The position numbers and the translations under genes are program-made. A DNA stretch of 64,000 nucleotides from Trichostrongylus colubriformis (Eukaryota; Nematoda; Chromadorea; Rhabditida; Trichostrongylidae): positions 7,073,155 to 7,137,154 of the forward strand of contig OZ022257.1 in NCBI GenBank assembly GCA_963978905.1, in the 5' to 3' direction. The first letter of the stretch is position 1. Each line of letters starts with the position of its first letter. Under the pieces are notes generated by a model. It had not been told where the DNA came from. It did not search any database and saw only the letters and a list, made by a program, of their open reading frames with translations. Positions 1 through 12,100 of the stretch are shown here, piece after piece.

Positions 1-135
1 ATCATCCATGAAGCATATGTATGTATAGCATATCAAACACGATCAGTACTGAGCATTCATGAGAACGAATAAAACAAATAATCAAATATAAGAACACTTC
101 CATCAGTACGATTTTCCATAATCACTATAATCTCC

Positions 136-3100
136 CTATTTGAACAGATCAGGCAGCTGTGGTAATTGACATTTTTCGGCTGAAATTACATCGCTGATAT
201 CCACAACTCGACCTTGGTAGCGAACCTGTAAGAACAGTTGATTAATTGTGGAATACTGAAAAAAAGTACTTTCTGCCCATGTCTTGCATATTAGTGCATG
301 AAGATTAACGAAATGTCTGGTGTGTGTCGTTAGGACGGAAACACGGCGGTGCGGTGCGAGCGAATGGAGACGTCACATGCCGCTGGGTTCTGAAGCGACT
401 ACTGTGTCTTGAGTTTTGTTTTATTCTAGGTGTGGGATACGGTAAACTCTCCAGGACCCAACCACATCCGTTACCCCTAACTGGCACACCGTGTTGCGAG
501 ATCCTCTCGTAAGATCGCTTTCATACTTTGCGGTACCGGCGGCAGGGTGTGCCTGCGTCGTCTCTGTACTTCCCCTGTGCCACTCTGCCTCGCTGCCTGT
601 GCACGCAGCCACGGCCTGTCGGCGCAAAGTGTGAACGCGGCTTAATGATGCACACCCCGAAATGTCTTACGGAGCTCATACGAAAATCTCAAAGGCTTTA
701 AAGGCCGCGGGAGGGGTGAGAAAGAAAAGCGTATTTTAAAATACTGTACTCTGTAAACGAACATGCGAATCCAGAAAAGATAATGCAGCGAAAATCGCAT
801 TGAAGAATGCGCTTCCGGGGCGCTATTGCGTTTCCAGCGCGCTTCACCTCAAACTGCACGCTTCAGGCAGGCCGACATCACTGTCACATGTCGTGTTGGG
901 CAAATTCATGTTGATCTTGAACAATTGAACAAGTGGAACAATAAATGAATGGGATATAAGTGAAAATAAAAAAAGAGTGGTATAAATAGTTAATGGAGGA
1001 AAATAATAAATAGTACTAACGATAAATAGTAAGTAGGGAAGTAGTGAATTGAATGTAAAAGAATGTTCATGAAAACCCAATGCATTCCAATGCATTCAAC
1101 TCGACGTCTTGACAAAACATCATGTGTGCAATTGCGGCACACTAACGAACTGCAAGCCACTGTAGGCCTATGCCGTAAGCCGAAACTGCCTCCTTATGGT
1201 GTCACTATTAATAAGCGTAAAAAGTTTTGATACCTCTAGGAATATACTATCCGGACTGCTATCACATTCGAGCCGGGTTCCAATCGGTTCCCCTTGCACA
1301 ATTCGTTTTCGTCCAAAACCGAGATCTTCCCTTGTTTTGACATTATAGAGACGTACTTCGAATCCTTAAACGAGCACTTGTTTTCATTCACCATTTAACA
1401 TAAAAATTGAGTATATTGGCTATAAATATGAATCAAGTCATTCAAATTTTATGCGCTTGGACAAGGGGATGCTCCCGCACATGTGTATGCGTTGCGATTC
1501 TTTGAATATTTCTAACAAAATGGAATGTTACTGATAGTTAATTTCAGGAAAAAAATTAATGATGATGCGCTGTGTTTATGAGTGTGAAGAAATCCAAAGT
1601 ATCACCAGTCCTCATTTCGAGTGAAAAAGCGGAATGTCGATCAGTGCTTGGACGAATCGTCCACGGAAAGTGAGTTTTCCTGTTATTTATGTTGTATTTG
1701 CCTAATGAGGGCCTCATGCATAGTTTCACGCAAAAAAAGTGAGAATTCGGCTGGGATAGGCTCCCAAATTCTCGGTAGGCGGGGCCTCCGTGTAAAAGTC
1801 CCGTCCGTCGCGATGGAACGAGAGAGGGACTGCTCACCGAGCTTCCTGTTCGTACAATGCGTCTTCGACCGCGGCGGACGACGGGGTGGGCATTTGCTCA
1901 GAGGCCCCGTCCAACCGACCGAGTCTTTGTGGGCTGTATCGTGGCCGCACTCATATTTTCGCGTGAAACTTCGCATACTGCCCACAGTAAGCACATACAA
2001 AATAAATATATGAGTAACAGAAAATCTCGTTTTTTCGTGGAGAATTCCTCTAACTTTCGAGACAGCGATCTATGGGTTGAAAGAGATCGGCTATCGGAGA
2101 AAAATATGACAATTGTGGCATTTCACTCAGTATGTCGTTGTGTATATCAAACATCGGGTGGAGGGAAATATGCCAAAAAATCGCGTCAGCGGCGTCGCAC
2201 TCGCTGCGCCACCAGTACGACTTGCCAATCTATTTTGCTCTTGGGAGCCCGGTAGAGCATGGCTGCGTCACTTCTGCACTCCAGTCCTGCCACACTGCCT
2301 CCTCCAGCCACGCCCCCCCCCCTGCCTCCTCCACCTTTGCCACACTGTCTCGCTTGTAGGCTGCCAGTGCTGCCACTGGCACTCGCACCCGCCGCGCCGC
2401 TTGCCGCGGGCGGCCACGCGATTTTTTGGCGTATTTCCCCCACCCTGAAGTAAAGAACTACACCAAGTGATTCTATGTGGAACCCAGTACTCATGAGTTA
2501 CAAATTAAGAATCGCAGCGAAAAGAGTGAAAATAAAATGTATATCGCTGACTGGGCTAAATGGCGATCAACGCGACGTTTGCACAGAGGCGCTCGAAGTT
2601 ACGTACACAGTTAACTAAGGAACTGTATTGCATTTTTTACGCATCACTTTGTAAATGGTTAGTTGGTAGGAAAAAATGCCATCCGCAAAAACTACGTTAC
2701 AATAGAATGCCACAGTAGCGCTACGCAAGCGCACGCTTCAGCTCCACAGGAACTGCCCAACCAACTAACCCAAACAATGCGGCTTTTACACATAAATTGT
2801 GAATATGACATTTCTATATCCGGAACGATGAGAACCTCAGGGTTCATTGATGGGAGTGGAGTTGTCCGCTCAAAATAAAGCCGTCATGAGCAACTTTAGT
2901 ATCACCCTACTATAGCAATATGAGCTTGTAACCTCTAATGCTTCACAATTCACTGGTCTACTTTTCTTAATTCTCAGTTCTTTGGAAGAAAATAATAGAT
3001 AGTAATAAAGATAAATTGTACAGTTTATTTCGCAGCGCTTGATTGGGCGTGGCTTACGGACTTGGGTGATGGTGTATCGAACTCCCTCATCCCGCCACGA

Positions 3101-6100
3101 ACTCTCACTCTCGCCACACACTCTCACTCTCGCCACCACACCACGCTCAATCAAGCGCCGCGAAATGGACTGTAAGTAAGCAAGTAGAGATAGGTAACAG
3201 CAAAATTAATGATGTGTTGGATATTTGAAGGAATCATGAACGGAAAATGAGTTTCTCTGCTACCCATACATTTATATAGTACCTCCTCAATAAGGATGAG
3301 CCTTATGCAAAATTTAAGATGAAAGTAAGAATCTGGCAAAGATGCAGCTCTTTGAAATGGTGGCCGACGGAGCGGGGCTTTCGAGTAAGTGCCCCGTCCC
3401 GTCGTGCGCCACGTTAGAGACAGTAGGACTGCTCACGTGATTTTTCCTCCCAGTATGCGTCTACGACCGCGGCGGACGACGGGCCGGGCGCTTACACAGA
3501 GGTCCTGCCACGTCGGCAGCCACTTTGTGGAGCTGTATCCTTGCCGAATTCTCATTTTATCGCGTGAAATTTTGCATGCGGCCCCAATTGAGCAAATACG
3601 GCATAAATATCTAGGAACTTATTTTTCCTTCGAGAAGATTCACTATTCCTTTGAGCCACTCATAGAAACGTACCTATCCAGTCTCCAGTGCCTACAATGA
3701 ACATGCCATCGTTATCACATCCCGTATAAGCTCCGTTTTGATCAAAAACTAATCGTGTTCTGAATCATGATTGTCAATTGGCAAGTCAATAATTGATTAT
3801 TCTTGTTGATTATACCTTCCCACTAGCTCGCCGGCTATCGGTGAATAGATCAATGGTGCTCGCTTTTTTTCACCACCATCTTCATCCTCGATCATTCGGC
3901 ATTCAATGTCCCATCCACGTACACCATTGAACCTCCTAAATTCTCCAGGATATTCTCATTGATTCACTCACTTTTATTTACTTTTATGATTTGAAGCACA
4001 AGAAAGTTCTACCTACTTGTCTGATTTGAATGGCTCGCCTAGCAGCCTGTTCTTCGAGTTTGACTCGCATATCTGTCCTGTACACATGCCTGAAAAAATT
4101 AAGAGGGATTTAAGAGCATGACAGGGTAACAAAAGTGTCTGGGCAGAGTCACATGCCAACCAAAAAAATCTCTCAAGTGTAGCGTATTATGTGGCTCGCT
4201 GAATGAGGAGTAGGTCAGGACAATCGCTTTGAGCAACCGCATTATCGCGCGCGAAAATCTGCTTCGTTTCCGTCATGAATTAGTCGCTTGCGGACGCCGT
4301 GAGCTGCGACGACATGACCCAGTTGGAGGGGTCTACCCGACGAAAAAAGCTGCTGAGGCTAGAGAGTTCCAGACCTCTACCCTGCTTCACGTAATTTTTT
4401 CGAACTAAGGTGTGGATATATAGGGTGTGCATCGTTGAGGCATGATCGCGCTGCAACCTGCAGTGCAGCGTGCGGCATGATAAGTGCGGGTTAGGTCAAT
4501 ATGTGCTGGGTTCTAAGGCAATTCTGCGCCATCCACTCAGAATAAGGCGCAAGACAAGATAAGCGCTCCAGGATCCAATAATATATGGCTCCCCTACATC
4601 GCAAATATCGCGTCGCACGCGTCAGTGGGAAATCTTGCCCCAACGATGCATTCCCGGATGCGTAACTATCTGCTCCTTGTAGATAACTGGAATTATAACG
4701 GCTGCAACCCTTCTAGTAGCCAGTTCCTTGACAAGGATTGGTGTGATGCCACCACCTATGCCTGGCGATGTTAAGCTACTAATCCTTGTTTGGAAACAGA
4801 AACAAGTGGCTTACAATTCTGAAGATGATAGGTGGGATCGATCGGCTTTCCTTCTCGATAGAGTTTTATTTCTACGTGTGGTTCCACATCACGTTGTGAG
4901 CTCTGCTCAAAACAATTCCTTGAAAATTATCGATTTTCATGGGAAAAATAATACAATAATTTCTTTGTAATTTCCTTGCATGCCCTCTCATCTTTATGTA
5001 CCTGTCTATGGCTTTGCCAATTTCATCTCCGGCATTCACTTTACCGCCGTAAAAATCCAATTTCACCGCTGAGATGTGAACAGCATAGCCTGAAACGGTA
5101 GTAGATGCGCGTTTATACTTCGTGTAATGACAATCCTCTGAGTGCTGGAAATTTGACAGAGACGGAGAGAACTTTTTGCTACTTCCTGTGAAAATTACTA
5201 CGGAGTAAGTGGAAAAACGAATTTCTATGTGTAAAACAATAAGCTTCAGGGACCTCACTTCGGATACACCAATAAACCTCTAGTCTCTGGGGTGAGGCTC
5301 GATTGGTCGAATTTTCGCTTCCCGGCGCCCCATACAAGGCGCCGTCAGTACGAGCCATTTGGAATTCCGCTTAAGACGCAATGGGCTGTTACCGTAAAGG
5401 GCCTTTACAGATTGCAGTTGAAAGCTTCGAAAGTTTGCCTACCTTCAAAGGTCTCTTACAGTACCAGCTTTTTGTATATAACTGGGGCCGCCGTCAGACT
5501 TTGCGATTTTGCGATTTTGCGACTCTGCGAGTTTGCGCTCAATTGTAGAACCGCAAAATCACAGAATCTCAAAATCCAAAGTCTCACGGCTGCCTAAAAG
5601 TGAACGGGTACCTTGCCATTGTCCTGTGCCCTCAATACGGGCTCCATGATCGGCGCACGATTTGTCAGCGGCACCACCATATGGTCTCCAAAAGTACATT
5701 TCACCCTCAATTGGCGCATAAACTGGTGCATTTGCCGGGCATCGAATGTCGACACCATCTACGATTTCTCCATTGGATCTTAAGTAGATCAATAGTAATT
5801 ATACTATTTTTACATTTTGTTATTCATTTTGAGCGCCATTTTACTACACCTTTGGACGCCATCACACAGGCTCTATCTGAAATTCAATACTTTTCCTTCA
5901 GCGGAATTTTTCAGATAGCGTTTGTGGGACTTTCTTTTTAAGAGGGGAGGGTTGTGATGCGGTTTTTTTTTTAATCTGGAAGAGCTGCGGTCTCTTCATT
6001 ATCCTACTCGTACCTCTTGTTGAGCTGGCGGCCAACGAGATGATGAAAAAGAATTACTCACTACAACTAAAACTAGAACTACATTTAATTACTCAATTGA

Positions 6101-9100
6101 AAGAAAACTCTTCAAAAGTAGTATAAACTGGACGCAACTTTTTCCTTGCTCCCGCCCTTCTCGAATCGTCACTATGCCAATGTGGCATCCACATCGAGTG
6201 GCTCTGTTCGGATATGGAATGAACCATCTGATTACTGATAATTTTTCGATACATCCCTTATGCTGTTAACGGTCTCTTCTTTCTGCGGAAAAAGAGAATC
6301 ATCGGTCAGAAGGTTGGAGGAGGATCATTAGGGTCACCTCATATCATTTACTGTGCTGGGGCATTCTGATAAGTGGACATAAAGCCGTTTTGATGCCCAT
6401 AGAGACGAAAACGTAATGATAAGAAGAACATCAGCTTTACAGGCATATATAAACAACAATGGTCATGCACAGTTACCCATTCAAGATGTGGAAACCATTG
6501 GATACGGATCATCAGACAAGTTTATAAGTTTAGAGCGTTAGGATGATGCACGTAATTCAATTTGTGGCCAGTTACTAATTAAAACCTAGAATGAAATGAA
6601 GACGAGTTCAAAACCTCTTTCAAAAGGTGGAAATAATTGGGTACGGTCCACAGAAATAGGAGATCACATAAAATTATAAGTTTAGAACGTTAGAATGATT
6701 TACCGTAATCCAATTTGTGGCTAGCCATGAATTCAAAATCCAGAAATGGAATAAAAACGAGCTCTGACCTCATTCAAAAGGATGAGATGATTGTATGATT
6801 CATCTATCAGGCAATCTAAACCTATAGCTTTGTGTGATCTTCAGCTTCTGACGGATACGTTTATCAGAAACTAAAGATCACAAAGATTATGAGTTCAAGA
6901 TGTCAGAATGGTATACCGTAATCCATTTTATTACCATTTACCAATTTAAATTTGGAAATGAAACAAAAACAAGTTTAACAACCCCATTCAAAAGGTTTAG
7001 TTGGTTTGGAACGGTTCATCAGAAATTAGAGTTCACACAACATTGTAAGTTCAGAATGCCAGGTAGTATACCGTAATGGATTTGTTGTCAGCTATTGATT
7101 CGAGATCTAGAAATGAAGTAAAGACGAACTCAATAATATTAAATACTAATAATAAAAGAGCAGGACATCACGGAAAGTAAAGATACAGGGTAGTACAAAA
7201 AATACAAAAAATATTTTCCTACTTTATCGAAATGTTTCGCGTGCTCTATAAGACATCCTGGGTGAGTGCATGTATGACAGCGAATCGCGTGGCCGCCGCC
7301 GCGAACGGCACGGCAGGTGCGGGTGCCAGTGGCAGGGCATGGCGGTCTTCTAGCGAGGCAGTGTGGCATGAGTGGAGGCGCAGACGTGACGCAGTCAAGT
7401 TCGGCCGGCTTCCAAGGGCAATCGATACGGCGAGTCGTACTGGTGGCGCCGCGAAGCGATTAGCTGTCATATTTCCACATACCCAGGCATCCTATGTATC
7501 GCGGTAACGTTTATTTCATTTAACGCTCGATATCAACTAGGGAACGCGTGAAGTTGGCTACGTTATTCCCGTCCTAACATTCGAAACTTACATTATTATG
7601 TAAATTATAAATTTCGCGCGATTTTCAAAATTGAACACAAGTCAAGACATTACCGAATTCGCCATCGTGCCTTATATTAGGTTGTCCGGAAAGTTTTCGG
7701 ACTTGCATGGTAGGATTCGAAACAACATATCTTTGTCATCCGATATTGTGAGCGAACCAAACTAGAGGGATTTGTGTTTCATGACTGGTATTTGTTCCTG
7801 TCAGCAGCATGTGCGACATATCGTCTCTTGTCCACAGTAGTGCCTTCGCAATGGATGACAAGAAGATGCTCTACCGAACAGTTCTGCTTCTACAATACCA
7901 CTACGGCCAATCCGCGAAGGAGGCCCATCGCTTTCTGCAGGAAACAGTAAAGGGGCAAGTCCCCTGTCGCCCGACGTGCTTCTACTGGTACCACAAGTTC
8001 GACAACGGTGACGAATCGCTCGAGAAATTTCGACCACAAACATAGAACAAACGGCTCGTGCTCGCTACCTGTGAGGCTCGACCTAACCTTCCTGAACGCC
8101 AACTTCAGACCTTACGAATACTCCAAAATCCACGGTATACGATGTCAGTAAAGTTGCTAACTACACAATGTTCTCCGACGTCAATCCGAAAACTTTCCGG
8201 ACAACCTAATAGATCACATATCTATGTCAACTTGCTAAACATGAGCTCTAGTACCATTCGACAAAGAGGAGATGGATTCGCAGAAATTCATTTCGCAATA
8301 AACTGAAACTGAATGAAAATGGATAAAAAATTGGAACACATAAATGGCTCAAACCCGTGCTGAATTGTCAGTGAAACATTTACATATTTATGGTTGCATG
8401 ACAGGCAATGATGCCTACTGCTTTTCCGTATTGTTAGGCTGACATAGTGAAGACAGGTATTTCAAGTTAACGAACCTCTCGCTGTGATAATTTCCACATG
8501 AACCATCCACATCAGGACAACGTCGTAGATCATTCTTCTCATTGCTACCGCATACTTTTACCATACATCCCAAACCGTTAACTGAAATTTTAAAAATTAT
8601 GCAGGCACTATTTTATACGCCTTTTGTCTTAAAGGCGCTATAACGTTATCCATTTCCCATGTAAATAAGGTTACACGTGAAATGTAGTCTCATCCTCAGG
8701 GGACAGGCATTAGGCTGAGGGGAGTTTCAGGAGAATTACAACCGTCCTCTTTTCGAATTGCAGGAAACTATGGAATCACCGAGAAAATTCTTCCCCAAAA
8801 TACGACCTCTTAAGGAATCCTCGGCCCTTGCTTGATCCCAGGCACTGGATGCGGTACTTGGGAAGGAACAGTGACCACCTTTGTTTGTTCCACACAATGG
8901 TGCATTTGTCATGACCATATATGGGATCAGATAAAGGTGGGATCATTCGAATGGAAAACTTAAGTGACGATTACCTCAAATGGAATTCTCGCTTTGAGAT
9001 TCTAACTCATGCTGAACCCATTTGGATTATTCACTTTTTTCGTCTTGGCATACGATTTCCGGCGTAAACAACATGATCGAAAACAAGCCTAATTAGCTGC

Positions 9101-12100
9101 ATTCTTAGGAAGAATTTAAGTTCTTTTCGTACATCAGCCTAACGTCCGAACGCCCAAAGAATCGAAAAAAAAAATTTTTTTGAGAAAGTATACGGTCAAA
9201 GATATGAGCGAAGTGCAAGTCAAATGATGTATGTATGTTCAAATTCATCTGTCAGCCCTGTCAGCCTCAATCACAACAAAGAGAGGGCGAAAAAAGACAC
9301 TCAGCTTTGGTCAGTCCTAGGGGAGCTTTTTGTCATTTGTTTGCTGGCGGAGGATTTTACTGTGTGTCTAAATTATAAAGCTTTATTGTCGAATTCATAT
9401 TGTCTTTATTATTCAATTTACTCGTTTTTAATACATCATTTCTATCTCATTCATGTTATCGAAATTTTGATAATCTCTCTAATGATATGATTTACCTTGA
9501 AACTTATGCATTTTTTCTTAAAATTTTCTTAGCGATGATTTCAATATTTTGACTCTTTTTTATTCTACTAATCCTATGTACCATTGAAATAAAGTGTGGC
9601 TCCGCCCACTTGTTCGTTGTCGCCCTGCGTCTTTATGGAAACTAGTAGTCCTGCTAATTATAAGGACGAATTTCAGGATACTTCGAAATTCATTAATTCT
9701 TACCCAGTGGGCTACTCGGTTGATGTTGGAGAGATTAAAAACGGGTTCATATACATTTTATAGAATTTTTTCAAAAGCGAGTTTAAAATAAGATGCAGAT
9801 GAAATCAATCAAACCAATTAATCGATTAGATAAATTAGTCAAAGCACCTCTCAGCAAACAGCAATCAATCAAACCAATTAATCGATTAGATAAATTAGTC
9901 AAAGCATCTCTCAGCAAACAGTGTATAAAGTAGACATGAACATGATTTTCGAGTGTTTTTGCTACAAAAACGAGGTTATATAAAAAAATGATGACGGCCA
10001 TCCTACTGAAATAATTTTCTATATTTTATTGCAGTCCACTCAAGAGTAGTAATGGGGTCATCGTCTTCACAGATTATACGCAATTATAAGTCTAAGATGT
10101 CAGAGTGGTATAGCGTGATCGAATTCAATGCCAGTAACTAAATTAAAACACGACAGTGAAAAGATAGGAGTGATACCAAATATTTGTTATGAACTCAGCA
10201 GTTTTCTATTCAAAAAGCAGAAGCGACTCCTGAAAATGCAATTTTCAAATTCCTTACTGAGAAGAGCGTAGTCAAGTGTATTTAAGCATTTGAAAAGTAT
10301 AAATCGTATGAAAAATAAATGCGCAAGGTAAAAAGTAATTGAAAGTAGACGTCTATAAAGTATCAATTGTATACAGTAAATATATAGAATTCAATACGAT
10401 AAAATATACATATGCATAGATATGAAATTTATGGTAGATGAAGTGTAAAGAGTAAAAGAGGGTCATAAAAACATAAGAAAATCTCTAGAAAGATAATTAA
10501 CCGTGGCGGGAAACTGGGACATGCGGACTTATGGCAAAACTGTCGAGTGTGACAATTTATTAACACATTCTTTATTTATTATTGTTTTCAAAAAACTTGT
10601 ACTTGTTGACTGGAGTTTCTATTTCATTGACTGAAATCAAGTTCACTTCCTAGCATGCTGAGGTATAATATACCAAGTGCAATCACAAAATACCGAATTG
10701 AAGTCGAATGCGTAGCGCACACCTAAACTGATTGATTCAGACAGATTTTCTTCTGACATTTTGAAGGCTATCGATTTAAATGTCAAATGCGGAACTAATA
10801 TTCTTGACGGAGCCGTTCATCTCATGAATACGCAGTAATGACTCACTAGAACATCTCATGAAGAGTCTATTCATCGAACTAGGAAGTGTGGGCCGCCGTC
10901 AGACCTCGCGATTTTGCGATTCTGCAATCTCGCGATTTTGAAGTGTCGCACTTTCGCTCGCGACTCTGTGGCCTTGAGCCGTAAAAAACGACCTCACGTG
11001 CAGAGCTGCGCCACCGCGAAATAGCAAAATCGTGAAATCTGATCACGGCCTTACGTGAGTATTCTTGATTCATATTCTGAAGAAAACTGTTATAGTTATG
11101 AAACCTGCCAATGTTTCACTGCCGACAGTATACGCCATGCCTCTCGTTTCCCAATTCTATTCCACTTTCGAATAGAATTGGGAATTGTGTTTAGCCCCAT
11201 GCTTGCCCCTGCTAAACCCTAGTTTAGTTTTTCATCTTCCCTCACAGGTTTCCTGACCCTTGAGATGCTTGACAAAGACCAGTTTGGTTTTATAAATCCT
11301 ACAAAAAACACGAAATTATCACTTAATTATCGCTGTACACCCCTGCAATATTCTTCCTGCAAGAAAACCTAAAATATCCCCGCAAATTCCAAATAACAAA
11401 CCATGGTTTATCCGGAATGAAGCATTCTTCACCTATCGAGTCGAGTGCTTGACAAGCCTCTCGGGAATTACCATGCCAGAAAGGCATACATCATGAGGTA
11501 AAATGTAGCCAAGTGCAGTCAACATGTCAAGGAAATATCTCAGCAAAAAACTGAAGTGAAATGGTATCGGAGTTCGAAAAGGAGAAAAACCTCGGTGAGC
11601 GAGAAAAATGAATGGCAAGCCATGTAAATGCGATGTAAATACCTAACGCTTACCGAATGGGTCTCACTTGGTTCCTCGTTTTAATTATTTTTTGCTTCTT
11701 CTTTCTGGCATTCTCCGCTGTTATTTTTTTTGACATATCATTTTTGATATGTGATATGTTAATAGATGAATGTAAATAAAGAAATAGTCATAACATAGAA
11801 GTTTTAGCCGAATGTCGGTGATCTTCACTGGTCACTACGAAAGGGATGAAGTCGTTGAGCTTCACGCTATGAAGAACACATGTGAAGAATGGAAAATATA
11901 TTATTAATTGCTCAAAAATACAAATATTTTGTTAAGAAGCGAAAGAAATAACCTGATGGATAGACAAGTTCCGGTTAATTCTTGACTTCCAAGCCCTAAC
12001 GAAAGTTAAAGGGTTGGAAGGTTAAAGGAAATAACTGCTCTGAATCTTCGACAGCTCAGGTTAAAATTAATTTACCACCCACTACAACAAAATAAAAATA

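Noticed and set aside
11657..11773. 38-codon plus frame resembling a membrane or signal segment (MGLTWFLVLIIFCFFFL)
   Set aside because: Short, T-rich by composition, and no downstream plus-strand exon to join; hydrophobicity follows from base composition.
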